Assembly (NCBI GenBank): GCA_964405775.1
Contig: CAYOPG010000020.1
Coordinates: 1-31,434, forward strand
Length of the DNA: 31,434 bases
Direction of reading: 5' to 3'
From: JAAZFF01 sp964405775
GTDB taxonomy: Bacteria; Verrucomicrobiota; Kiritimatiellia; RFP12; UBA3636
Part shown: piece after piece, positions 8,734 through 19,062 of the stretch
Numbering within the stretch: the first letter of the stretch is position 1
Layout: the number at the start of each line of letters is the position of its first letter
The notes under the pieces: model-generated
Databases searched by the model: none
What the model was told of the DNA's origin: nothing
What the model saw: only the letters and a program-made list of their open reading frames with translations
Program-made: the position numbers and the translations under genes

Positions 8734-9149
8734 TTTTTCTTTCCAGATATTGCCGGTGAATCAAACTTTATGTCTTCCGGTTCGAAGGGCTTGGCAAACG
8801 CGTCGGTAAAATCATACACGTCTTTGAAGTGTTCCTTCTGGTCCGTCTCCGTCTTGCCAAAGACGCCTTCATTTATAAGCTTGTAAACGATTTCTCCAAA
8901 GTCGGATGTCTCGTAGAGGCCCCACTCGTTGAGTACAAGCAGTGAAAGCGGGCCGAATTCCTGAAGCGCGTATTCGCGCGCCATCTCGGACAGCTCCGCA
9001 CCTGTTACGTGGCGGCTTGTGCTCTCCGCGCGCAACTTGCTAGAGGCGTAGTCGAGCGCATCCCGCACGAAGTAGTAGGCTTCCATGTCGTAGGCATAAT
9101 CAAATTCGCAGAGTCGAGCGACTGTTTCCTCGAATGACTGGTCGTTCAT
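8730..9149 (-). CDS. Minf_1886-type conserved small protein
   Basis: A 139-residue acidic, soluble protein. The pattern FEETVARLCEFDYAYDMEAYYFVRDAL, then HVTGAELSEMAREYALQEFG and LNEWGLYETSDFGEIVYKLI, is what I recall for the Minf_1886 family, described from Verrucomicrobiota and Planctomycetota. No enzymatic motif is recognised and the function is unknown. It overlaps the HIT gene by 4 nt at its start and DUF1015 by 4 nt at its end, which implies tight stoichiometric or functional coupling. Family recognition is from memory and should be treated as likely, not certain. Confidence 0.75.
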   Translation of the reverse strand: MNDQSFEETVARLCEFDYAYDMEAYYFVRDALDYASSKLRAESTSRHVTGAELSEMAREYALQEFGPLSLLVLNEWGLYETSDFGEIVYKLINEGVFGKTETDQKEHFKDVYDFTDAFAKPFEPEDIKFDSPAISGKKK

Positions 9150-9619
9150 ATCACTATCTGCTCCTCTGCGATGATGACCTTAACGGCTTCGGAGATTCTC
9201 TTCGCGAATATGTCGCGCTCTTCGTCTTCGGAATATTTGCCCGCGCCAGACCGCCAGACAGGCTGGACTGGCTCTTTGCCGTAACGGGGGATGACGTGAA
9301 AATGGAGATGCGGCACAGTCTGGCCAGCGCAACCGCCGTTGGCCTGAAGGATGTTGACGCCATCGGCGAACGACGAGTTGACGGCCTTTGCCACTACGCG
9401 CATTATGTACATTAGTTCCTCCGCGCAACGAATATCGCTACTATTCGAGACCGGTACGTCCGCTATAGTCGGCCAATGGCGCTTAGGCACCACAAGCACA
9501 TGGCCTTTCTCTACCGGATTGACGTCTAGAAACGCTAGCACGTTGTCCGATTCGTAGACTTTGGTGGAGGGCAATGCTCCGTCGATGATTTTACAGAAAA
9601 TGCAGTTTGCGTCTTTCAT
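9146..9619 (-). CDS. HIT-domain nucleotide hydrolase/transferase
   Basis: A 157-residue histidine-triad protein. The signature HLHFHVIPR places the triad at H104, H106 and H108. The N-terminal CIFCKI (C6, C9) and H48 match the zinc-containing HinT/Fhit-like branch. These enzymes hydrolyse nucleoside phosphoramidates, dinucleoside polyphosphates or AMP-lysine. The exact substrate cannot be read from the sequence. It starts 4 nt after the pilB stop, so it is in the same transcript, and overlaps the next gene by 4 nt. Cytoplasmic. Confidence 0.92.
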   Translation of the reverse strand: MKDANCIFCKIIDGALPSTKVYESDNVLAFLDVNPVEKGHVLVVPKRHWPTIADVPVSNSSDIRCAEELMYIMRVVAKAVNSSFADGVNILQANGGCAGQTVPHLHFHVIPRYGKEPVQPVWRSGAGKYSEDEERDIFAKRISEAVKVIIAEEQIVI

Positions 9620-9623
9620 CTTG

Positions 9624-11327
9624 TCAATCCTCTTGATCTTCGGCCACTCGGAGAACCTCTTCTATTGTGGAGAAACCGTCGAACACCTTTCTCCAACCAT
9701 CCTCGCGGAGTGTTGCCATACCCTCCTCGATCGCCTTATCGCGTATTTCAAGGGAAGGTCGGTGGTCTGTTACCATTGTGCGGATGGCGTCCGTGACGGG
9801 CAGTATCTCGAAAATTCCGCCACGCCCCTTGTAGCCGGTCTGGCCACAGTTCTGGCAGCCACGCGAATTGAACACCTTGCGGCCACGGAATATCTCGGGG
9901 TTTATCTCCATGCGCTCCAAAAGCGCGGGATCTGCCACGCCTTCGAGCTTGCAAACGGGGCACAGACGGCGCAGCAGGCGCTGGGCAAGCACGACGATGA
10001 CAGAAGAAGCTACAAGGAACGGCTCCACTCCCATGTCAATCAGGCGCGCAAATGCGCCAGCCGCGTCGTTGGTGTGCAGTGTGGAAAAGACCAAGTGTCC
10101 GGTCAGTGAAGCGTTGATGGCTATCTCCGCGGTCTCGATATCGCGGATTTCGCCAACCATAAGAACATCTGGATCCTGACGGAGGAAGGAACGGAGAACA
10201 CGCGCAAATGTCAAACCAATCTCGGGGCGCACAAGCACCTGATTGATTCCCGGCATTTCGTATTCGACAGGTTCCTCCGCGGTCAATATGCGTTTGTCAA
10301 CCGTGTTTATTTCGTGCAGGAAAGCGTAAAGCGAAGTAGACTTGCCAGAGCCGGTCGGACCAGTCACGAGTACGATGCCGTTAGGACGGTGTATTGTCTT
10401 GTGCATGAGCTTCTCGTTCTTAGGGCTCATACCAAGCTGGGCAAGACGCACAAGGCCGCCACCCTTCTGAAGCAGACGAAGGCTTACGCTCTCGCCGTAA
10501 ACCGTCGGGCAAGTGGAAACACGGATGTCTATCTCCTTGCCGTTTACGCGGATGCCGATACGCCCGTCCATTGGCATGCGTTTCTCGGCTATATCGAGAT
10601 TGGCCATGACCTTTAGGCGCGAAATGACGGCGGCTTGCACACGGTGAAGCTGCGCCGGCACGTCCACCTTGTGCAACAGGCCATCGATGCGGTATCGGAT
10701 GCGAAGCTCGTGCTCCATCGGCTCTACGTGGATGTCCGTGGCCCCCTGCTTATCTGCCTCAGCCACGATTTGGTTTACAAAGCGCACAATAGACGCCTCT
10801 TGCCCCACTTCGGAGAGGTCGTACTTCATGTCATCCTGCGACTCTACCTCGTAGCGGCCGCCCGACATCATCTTCTCGAAAGTGTCGCCGCCTACGCCGT
10901 ATAACTTACGCGCCTGTTTGCCTATTTTCTCCGTTGTGCTGACTACCGGCCGGATCTGGTACCCGGAGGCTATGCGAAGGCCGTCTATGAGTGTGAGGTT
11001 GAAAGGGTCGCTCGTGGCGATAGTTAGCGTGTCGCTGTCAAATGAAACAGGAATTACGCTGTACTGGTACACGGAACGCGCCGGGAGCTTTTCGATAACA
11101 TCCGGAGAGGGGGCTATATCGGAAACATCTACATAATCAAGCCCGATAACTTTCGCTGCAGCCTCGAGGAAGTCCTCCTCCGATGCCATGCCAAGACGGA
11201 CGATCGACTCAGTAATTGAAGCGTCGCCACTTCTGTCGTCAAGTGCCAGCTGATCAAGCTGAACGTCGTTGAACAGCTTAGTCTGCCTGAGCAATTCGAA
11301 TAGAAGATCGTCCTGTTTTGCCGCCAT
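9624..11327 (-). CDS. PilB/GspE-family type IV pilus or type II secretion assembly ATPase
   Basis: A 567-residue hexameric assembly ATPase. The N-terminal MshEN/GSPII_E-type domain covers about 1-145. The ATPase core has Walker A GPTGSGKS at 323-330, an Asp box EEPVE at 351-355, Walker B VGEIRD at 391-396 and a His box ending STLHTN at 415-420. A tetracysteine zinc motif (C456, C459, C491, C494) is typical of GspE/PilB and absent from PilT. It powers pilus or pseudopilus polymerisation at the inner membrane. No pilC, pilin or secretin gene is in the window, so PilB versus GspE stays open. It is first in an operon with HIT, Minf_1886-like, DUF1015 and deoC genes, which have no obvious link to pili. 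Confidence 0.92.
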   Translation of the reverse strand: MAAKQDDLLFELLRQTKLFNDVQLDQLALDDRSGDASITESIVRLGMASEEDFLEAAAKVIGLDYVDVSDIAPSPDVIEKLPARSVYQYSVIPVSFDSDTLTIATSDPFNLTLIDGLRIASGYQIRPVVSTTEKIGKQARKLYGVGGDTFEKMMSGGRYEVESQDDMKYDLSEVGQEASIVRFVNQIVAEADKQGATDIHVEPMEHELRIRYRIDGLLHKVDVPAQLHRVQAAVISRLKVMANLDIAEKRMPMDGRIGIRVNGKEIDIRVSTCPTVYGESVSLRLLQKGGGLVRLAQLGMSPKNEKLMHKTIHRPNGIVLVTGPTGSGKSTSLYAFLHEINTVDKRILTAEEPVEYEMPGINQVLVRPEIGLTFARVLRSFLRQDPDVLMVGEIRDIETAEIAINASLTGHLVFSTLHTNDAAGAFARLIDMGVEPFLVASSVIVVLAQRLLRRLCPVCKLEGVADPALLERMEINPEIFRGRKVFNSRGCQNCGQTGYKGRGGIFEILPVTDAIRTMVTDHRPSLEIRDKAIEEGMATLREDGWRKVFDGFSTIEEVLRVAEDQED

Positions 11328-11365
11328 ATTCTGGTTCTAAACCCGTCGTGTGAATTAAAACCCTC

Positions 11366-11394
11366 ATTGTACTGCAATACACTCAATTCCGCAA
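11366..11394 (-). promoter_or_regulatory. Promoter of the pilB operon
   Basis: On the minus strand TTGCGG (11394-11389), a 17-bp spacer, and TACAAT (11371-11366), about 40 bp before the pilB start. Both hexamers are close to the sigma-70 consensus at ideal spacing. The pilB Shine-Dalgarno itself is weak. Confidence 0.6.
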
Positions 11395-11406
11395 GATAGC
11401 ATTATT

Positions 11407-11440
11407 TTGCGAGCCACCCAATTTTTCAGGTGGCTTGCAA
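11407..11440. promoter_or_regulatory. 12-bp inverted repeat between divergent pilB and phoA promoters
   Basis: TTGCGAGCCACC (11407-11418) pairs with GGTGGCTTGCAA (11429-11440) with a single G/T position and a 10-nt spacer. It sits between the two divergent promoters and touches the phoA -35 area. No T-run follows on either strand, so it is not a terminator. An operator shared by both genes is the likeliest reading; this is inference. Confidence 0.5.
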
Positions 11441-11460
11441 ATCTTGTACTATGCTATAAT
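11431..11460 (+). promoter_or_regulatory. Extended -10 promoter of the alkaline phosphatase gene
   Basis: A perfect TATAAT at 11455-11460 is preceded by TGC (11452-11454), an extended -10 element. The -35 is poor: TGGCTT at 11431 gives 18-bp spacing and TTGCAA at 11435 gives only 14 bp. This suggests dependence on the extended -10 or an activator. Confidence 0.55.
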
Positions 11461-11497
11461 TGTTGATTCAATTTTTCTTCGAACGGAGGGCTTCAGC

Positions 11498-12691
11498 ATG
11501 AATATCAACAACTTTTTAATCGCGGCAACCATTTTCACACTGCTGCAATGCGGGTCGACAGTCACAGCGGCGCAGGATGCGGCAACCGCTCCTTCAGCAA
11601 ATGTGCCGAAAGTTTCGAGGGAGTTCATAGCACCTTCCCTGACGACTAAACTCGAGCAAAACTTCCCGGCAGACTCCAAACCGCGCAACATAATACTTAT
11701 TATAGGCGACGGCATGGGGCAAGGCTCTCTCGACCTCGCATCGCTTGAAGCGCACAGCGACACGCGCAGACTTGTGATGCAGCAGCTTCCGGTGGCCGGT
11801 CTAAGCACTACCCATTCGCGTAGCTCCTCGGTCACAGACTCTGCTGCAGCCGCCACCGCCATCGCGAGCGGCATAAAGGTTGACAACGGCAACATCGGAG
11901 TGTCCCATGAAGGTGCGGTACTAAAATCATTTGCGGAACGAGCCCGCGACGCCGGCAAGTCCGTAGGCATCATAACGACCGATTCCCTTGCGGGCGGCAC
12001 CCCCGCCCCGTTTTTTGCGCACCAAATAAACCGCAAGATGACACCTGAAATCATTGCAGACTCAGCCACAAGCAAGTTTGACATTTTGGTCGGGAACTCG
12101 GATACGCGCTCACTCTTCACAAGCAACAATGTGAAAGACAATGTGCGCAACATACAAATGGAGATGGAAAATTCCGGCTATACATTCGTGAGTTCACCCG
12201 AGGAATTCCTCGCCGTCCCAGCAGGTGGTAAAGTCGTCGCCCAAATAAACCCCGACACGTTGTCTGGCGAGGAAACCATGCTATCTAAAATCACCGTGTC
12301 TGGGATCGATAAACTTGCATCAAATGAAGACGGCTTCCTCCTTGTCATTGAATCGTGGCTACCCGACAAACATGGACATGGCAACAATGCGGAAGGGACA
12401 ATTTTAGGAGTCCTGCAAACAGATTGGGTCGCTAAAGTAGCGGCTGAGTACGCAGCCTCAAAAGGCGATACACTCGTCATCTGCACAGCAGACCACGAAA
12501 CCGGCGCCGTCTCCGCTGTGATGAGTGTGGCGGAGGGCTCGATACCCGTTGTTCACTACGCCAGCCTCGCACACACCGGCGCGCCCGTGCCAATTTACTC
12601 CTACGGCCCCGGTGCTGAGAAACTCTCCGGCGTGATTGACAACACGGATATCGCCAACACTATAAATTCCCTTTGGGGCTTGGCAGACTAA
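11498..12691 (+). CDS. Secreted alkaline phosphatase, PhoA family
   Basis: A periplasmic or surface metallo-phosphomonoesterase. The start at 11498 (GGAGGG upstream) gives 397 residues. An N-terminal hydrophobic stretch (5-17) ends in VTAAQ, a likely signal peptidase I site near residue 24-25. Visible active-site elements are D71 in IIGDGMG, the nucleophile S115 in TDSAAAAT, E285 and DKHGH (290-294) for metals, ADHETG (331-336), and H359 in AHTGAPVP. LLQC at 15-18 resembles a lipobox but has Gln before Cys, so lipidation is unlikely. It is monocistronic and divergent from pilB. Shorter than E. coli PhoA, as in the many PhoA-type enzymes of about 400 residues. Phosphate control is plausible but no clear Pho box was seen. 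Confidence 0.92.
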   Translation: MNINNFLIAATIFTLLQCGSTVTAAQDAATAPSANVPKVSREFIAPSLTTKLEQNFPADSKPRNIILIIGDGMGQGSLDLASLEAHSDTRRLVMQQLPVAGLSTTHSRSSSVTDSAAAATAIASGIKVDNGNIGVSHEGAVLKSFAERARDAGKSVGIITTDSLAGGTPAPFFAHQINRKMTPEIIADSATSKFDILVGNSDTRSLFTSNNVKDNVRNIQMEMENSGYTFVSSPEEFLAVPAGGKVVAQINPDTLSGEETMLSKITVSGIDKLASNEDGFLLVIESWLPDKHGHGNNAEGTILGVLQTDWVAKVAAEYAASKGDTLVICTADHETGAVSAVMSVAEGSIPVVHYASLAHTGAPVPIYSYGPGAEKLSGVIDNTDIANTINSLWGLAD

Positions 12692-12717
12692 TAAAACGCC
12701 TGCAGTAGTCACCATTC

Positions 12718-12743
12718 TGAGGCGCACTATTGAGGCGCACTAT
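12718..12743 (+). repeat. Perfect 13-bp tandem duplication upstream of the glycosidase promoter
   Basis: TGAGGCGCACTAT occurs twice head to tail (12718-12730 and 12731-12743), followed by TGACA, which forms part of the -35 of the next promoter. It could be a recent slippage duplication or a pair of activator sites. The 159-bp gap 12692-12850 otherwise holds only the promoter and two short dyads. Confidence 0.7.
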
Positions 12744-12788
12744 TGACACTTAATGTCTATTTTTGATACAAATATGGACATAAATGTG
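12743..12788 (+). promoter_or_regulatory. Promoter and possible operators of the broken glycosidase gene
   Basis: TTGACA (12743-12748), 18 bp, then TACAAA (12767-12772) with TG in the extended -10 position. Two dyads, GACA-N5-TGTC (12745-12757) and GACA-N4-TGTG (12777-12788), flank the -10 and could bind a repressor. The promoter still looks intact although the gene is broken. Operator status is speculative. Confidence 0.5.
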
Positions 12789-12850
12789 TTGTATTGTCAT
12801 TTATAGCACGACAGTTCTTGAACATGAAACACACGCAAGGAGCGGAAGAC

Positions 12851-14969
12851 ATGAAAAAAACTAAATTCTCACGCATTCTGTTGGGCATCTTGGCGGTTTG
12901 TTCTGGAGTTCTGGTTTACGGCGAGACGCCGGCGGAGCGGCAAACCATCCTGAATCCACAAGAACGAAGGGGTGGGCATGGCAGATGCCGCCAGAGAAGA
13001 TAACCCCGGTTTCGGGCAGGCGCAACCATATATTCTTTGTAGGGGATCCGGTTCGGTTTGAACTTGAAGGTTCTGGAAAACCCGCAACATACGAAGTTCT
13101 CGACTATTATGGAACGATGGTGGACTCGGGTCCAGCCAGTGAGAAGATGACGTTGCAAGTCAAAAATCCCGGCTGGTACAAGCTATATATATACGGTACG
13201 GAGACTCGACCGGAGTGGGGAGACATTCTGGGGACGACAACTTTCGTCATATTCCGCAAAAACAACAATTTCCCCGATCCCGAGGCGAAGGTCGATGGCA
13301 ATCCGAATTACTACCCATCCATGGACCAGGTGAGCCGCGCCGTGACCGGGATGGGGCCGCAACGCCACCACGTTGCGGACGCATCTAAAGCTGAAGAGGA
13401 GATCAAACGGCTGGAGGAGTCGATCGCGTATGATGTCAAGGAGTATGTGTCGCGAGATCCGCTCCGCAGACGCGAACTCATGATAGCCTTTCCGAACGGC
13501 ACCAAGGACACCAACGGCGTCCGCAAAATAGTCGCGCATTTCAAAGACTCGGTCTAATACTGGGAACCGCGCAACGAGCCAAACTTCGGAGCCTCCGCAT
13601 CTGATTTTGTCGAGAAGGAATTGAAACCTTTCTACGAAACGGTCAAGTCCGTCGACCCCTCGCTCAAGGTCATGGGTCCCGGCACGGTAAGTATCGGACC
13701 GCAACTTATCGGCTAGGTGTGGGACTTCTTCCAGGCTGGAGGTGGCAAGTACATCGATGTATTCAGCTTCCATGTATATAACGGCATCAACGGCGATATC
13801 GTTCTCGGGCGCAAGACAATGAACCAACTGAGCTCGATGCTAGAGAAAGCCGACTACGGCGACATTGAAAAATGGCAAACGGAGCAAGGGTATTTCGCAT
13901 GTGTTTACGGTTCATACCAGCCGCGCCTCCAAGGGCGCTGGACGATGCTTGAGATGATGATTTTCGAACAGTACGGCATCCCGAAGGAAAACAACCACCT
14001 GTGGTACGACAAAAGCCACGGATTCTGGGACTTCCCGACATGGTGGGTGAACGAAGACGGCGGATACAACCCTGCCGCGGCACTCATGCGCGTCATGTCT
14101 GAGGAATTGTACGGAACAAAATTCTCCGATGTATTGGACTTTGGCTCCGAAGGTAACAACATGTTCATCGGCAGCCTTTTCAAGGGGCAGGACCTCGACG
14201 TAGTGGCAATAATGAACACAGGATGCGGCACAATGCAGATACCCTTCAAGGTGAATTCGGGGACATCCGTAAGGGCGGTATCACCGTTCGGGCTTGAAAT
14301 AAACATCCCGCTGCGCAACGGCATGGGCGTCCTTGAAGTAGGCGAATTGCCGGTATATGTCCGCCTTGTGAAGGGGCAGAAATTCGAACCAGGAAAAATC
14401 AACCTGGGGATCAACCTCGGCGATTGCCGGAAGTGAAGGTAACTGCGTCAGGAACAGGGAAACATCCCGCAGATGCAAACATCCCGAACGACATCTCAAA
14501 GCTGACTAACGGGGAATATGAAAACTGGTACTGGAAGCAAACCCCTGATGCGCAACCATGGATGGACGACACGCCGGAATTCCCCGCATGGGTTCAGTTT
14601 GAGTTCCCCGTTCCCACCAACATCTCTAGTGTAGTGGTGTATGCATGCCCGCCTTGGCAGTGGCAGGGTACGTTGGTCGACCACGAGGTGCAGGCGGAAG
14701 ATGAAGGCAAATGGGTGACAATCGGGCGTATAACCGAGCCGATCCGCACGTTCGCCGTATACTCCCCGCCAACCCGTACATCCGTTGACAGCTTCTTCTC
14801 CGATCGCTGGATTTTCTGGCACAGTTTCAAGCAGCCGGTCACGACGTCGAAACTGCGCATTCTGGTGCACGATACAACTTACGGCGGAGGCGCCACAAAA
14901 CAAGTGGTGGAGGCGGGCGGTCAGACCGCCCCCCACCAAATGATGCTTCGCGAAATAGAAATATACTGA
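12851..14969 (+). pseudogene. Decayed secreted clan GH-A-like glycoside hydrolase with C-terminal discoidin-like domain
   Basis: The start ATG at 12851 follows AAGGAG and begins a signal peptide (MKKTKFSRILLGILAV, ending VYG-ET). Coding then shifts frame by -1 near 12970-12976, in a G run. A second-frame stretch 12976-13554 (N-terminal beta domain) meets a TAA at 13555-13557, directly before YWEPRNEPN, a clan GH-A-type acid/base motif. The frame resumes to a TAG at 13714-13716, then continues with WQTEQGYF, a likely nucleophile glutamate, and a C-terminal beta-sandwich. A second -1 shift near 14424 joins a 180-residue discoidin-like (F5/8 type C, CBM32-like) domain ending at 14969. Intact, it would be about 705 residues. 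Catalytic motifs and promoter persist, so decay is recent. Sequencing error could explain the shifts but hardly both stops. The GH family is not assigned. Confidence 0.8.
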
Positions 14970-17573
<2,604 letters not shown>

Positions 17574-17576
17574 AAG

Positions 17577-17662
17577 GTCTCACTTTCGCCGTTAGTTAAA
17601 CGCATGTTCCGTGCCACACGCGCTTTATCGTTGAAACGCGGAAAAAAGCGACAGAGTGAGAC
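17577..17662 (-). promoter_or_regulatory. clpB leader: RBS-proximal sequence complementary to an upstream segment
   Basis: On the minus strand GTCTCACT (17662-17655) is perfectly complementary to AGTGAGAC (17584-17577), which ends 3 nt before the clpB ATG and covers the only Shine-Dalgarno-like bases. Pairing would close a loop of 70 nt and hide the ribosome site. Just upstream, TGTCTCA is directly repeated at a 10-bp step, and AGGTT/AACCT forms a small hairpin (17676-17689). A heat-sensitive leader is possible for this heat-shock gene but the transcript start is unknown. Confidence 0.35.
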
Positions 17663-17775
17663 AACTTGAGACACAAGGTTATTCAACCTGCTGCTATACG
17701 GCTCTACTATTGGAAAAGTATGACAATCGAAGTAAAAGTTGCAAAAAAGTGGCTAAATCGAGGCAATTTCAGGCA

Positions 17776-17839
17776 AAAGAAAAATATTTATTTATTTTTT
17801 CGCTTTTTTCTGGACATCGATTCCGAAAAGTTGTAAATT
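17776..17839 (+). promoter_or_regulatory. Promoter with AT-rich upstream element for the rpmJ-rplQ operon
   Basis: TGGACA (17811-17816), a 17-bp spacer and TAAATT (17834-17839) lie about 35 bp before rpmJ. A 35-bp A/T-rich tract (17776-17810) directly upstream resembles an UP element, as expected for a strongly expressed ribosomal operon. Confidence 0.55.
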
Positions 17840-17874
17840 AGCAGTCTTTTTCGAAACCAAGGCAGGAGAGCGCA

Positions 17875-17988
17875 ATGAAAGTGCGTAGTTCAGTTAAACG
17901 AGTGTGCGAGCGGTGCAAAGTTGTCCGCCGCCGCGGTATAGTGCGGGTGATCTGCACAAACCCGCGTCATAAACAAAGGCAGGGCTAA
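17875..17988 (+). CDS. rpmJ: 50S ribosomal protein L36 (bL36)
   Basis: A 37-residue protein starting MKVRSSVKRVCERCK and ending RHKQRQG, the standard size. Zinc ligands C11, C14, C27 and H32 are all present, the zinc-binding form. The ATG follows GGCAGGAGAG at good spacing. It heads the distal alpha-operon cluster and is 11 nt before rpsM. Confidence 0.96.
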   Translation: MKVRSSVKRVCERCKVVRRRGIVRVICTNPRHKQRQG

Positions 17989-17999
17989 GGAGACCGTTC

Positions 18000-18404
18000 A
18001 TGCCAAGACTATTGGGTATAGACATCCCCGGCAAGAAGCGTATTGAGTATTCGCTTCGGTACATACACGGGATTGGCCCCACAAGGGCTAAAGTTATTCT
18101 GGAGGAGTCCAAAGTTGACCCCGCCAAGAAGGCCGACGATTTGACGGCGGAGGAAATTCGTTCGATCATTGACGTAATACAGGCGAAGTACCACGTGGAA
18201 GGAGATCTGCGCCGCGAAGTGTCGCAGAACATCCGTCGCTTGATTAGCATAGGCAGCTACCGCGGCACGCGTCACCGCAAGGGACTGCCGGTACGCGGCC
18301 AGCGCACCAAAACAAACGCTCGCACCCGCAAGGGCGCCAAGCATACTGTCGGGGCTGTCCGCGACAAGGCGGCACGCAGTGCGAGCAGAGCGGAAAAGAA
18401 ATAA
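18000..18404 (+). CDS. rpsM: 30S ribosomal protein S13 (uS13)
   Basis: A 134-residue protein with the uS13 core: LGIDIPGKKRIEYSLRYIHGIG, the helix-two-turn-helix region, and RGTRHRKGLPVRGQRTKTNARTRKG. It contacts the 30S head and the subunit bridge to 23S rRNA. It is about 10-15 residues longer than most homologues because of a basic Ala/Lys tail. The start is ATG at 18000, preceded by AAGGAGAC. Confidence 0.97.
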   Translation: MPRLLGIDIPGKKRIEYSLRYIHGIGPTRAKVILEESKVDPAKKADDLTAEEIRSIIDVIQAKYHVEGDLRREVSQNIRRLISIGSYRGTRHRKGLPVRGQRTKTNARTRKGAKHTVGAVRDKAARSASRAEKK

Positions 18405-18428
18405 CGAGCAATCATCAAGGATGACTAA

Positions 18429-19061
18429 ATGTCTGAAGAAGTAGCTGACAAAATCGAAAAGGCTTCCGCAGAGAGTGCGGCTAAGAAGGCCCCAAAAGCT
18501 CCTGCAGAGGGAGTCGCCGCGAAGGCGAAGAAGACCGAAGGGGAAGCTCCCGCCAAATCCAAGAAGGCTGAAGAAACCAAGGTTGAGGAAGTTGCCGCTG
18601 TAAAGCCGGCGGAAGTACAGGTTGAGACAGACGCCATGGCAATAGTCATGGGCGACGATGTTGTAACGGCAGCCCCTGCGGCGGACGCCAAGGGCAAGAA
18701 AGGCCGTGTAAAATCAATTCCTGCCGGAATAGTCCACATAAGGGCATCGTTCAACAATACTCAGTGCTGCATCAGCGATGTTCGTGGCAATGTGATTTCC
18801 TGGAGCTCCTCCGGCAAGGCTGGCTTCAAGGGATCGCGCAAGTCCACGGCGTTCGCAGGCACGATGATCGCGCAGGATTGCGCAAGAGTCGCGATTGCCA
18901 AAGGCATGCACGAAGTGGAAATCCGAGTGCAGGGCGCAGGAGCCGGCCGCGAGTCCGCGATTCGTGCCATAGCAAACTCGGGCATGGCTGTCAGCGTCAT
19001 TAAAGACATAACGCCGATTCCGCACAACGGGTGCCGTCAGCGTAAGAGAAGGAGAGTGTAA
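18429..19061 (+). CDS. rpsK: 30S ribosomal protein S11 (uS11) with long N-terminal extension
   Basis: The uS11 core occupies residues about 90-210 (GRVKSIPAGIVHI, FNNT, SWSSSGKAGFKGSRKST, and the C-terminal IPHNGCRQRKRRRV). A typical uS11 has about 125-130 residues; this one has 210. The extra 85-90 N-terminal residues are rich in Ala, Lys, Glu and Pro, look disordered, and have no hydrophobic signal. The start ATG at 18429 has AAGGA 7 nt upstream, and no internal ATG has a comparable ribosome site, so the extension is probably real. The stop is 1 nt before rpsD. The function of the tail is unknown. Confidence 0.95.
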   Translation: MSEEVADKIEKASAESAAKKAPKAPAEGVAAKAKKTEGEAPAKSKKAEETKVEEVAAVKPAEVQVETDAMAIVMGDDVVTAAPAADAKGKKGRVKSIPAGIVHIRASFNNTQCCISDVRGNVISWSSSGKAGFKGSRKSTAFAGTMIAQDCARVAIAKGMHEVEIRVQGAGAGRESAIRAIANSGMAVSVIKDITPIPHNGCRQRKRRRV

Positions 19062-19062
19062 C

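Noticed and set aside
11540..11560. Lipobox LLQC in the alkaline phosphatase leader
   Set aside because: Gln precedes the Cys where Gly, Ala or Ser is required, and a normal VTA signal peptidase I site follows.
13555..13716. Stop-codon readthrough or recoding in the glycosidase gene
   Set aside because: Two different stops (TAA and TAG) plus two frameshifts lie in one gene, while neighbouring genes end normally on TAA, TAG and TGA. Decay is simpler than recoding; no selenocysteine signal was considered because neither stop is TGA.
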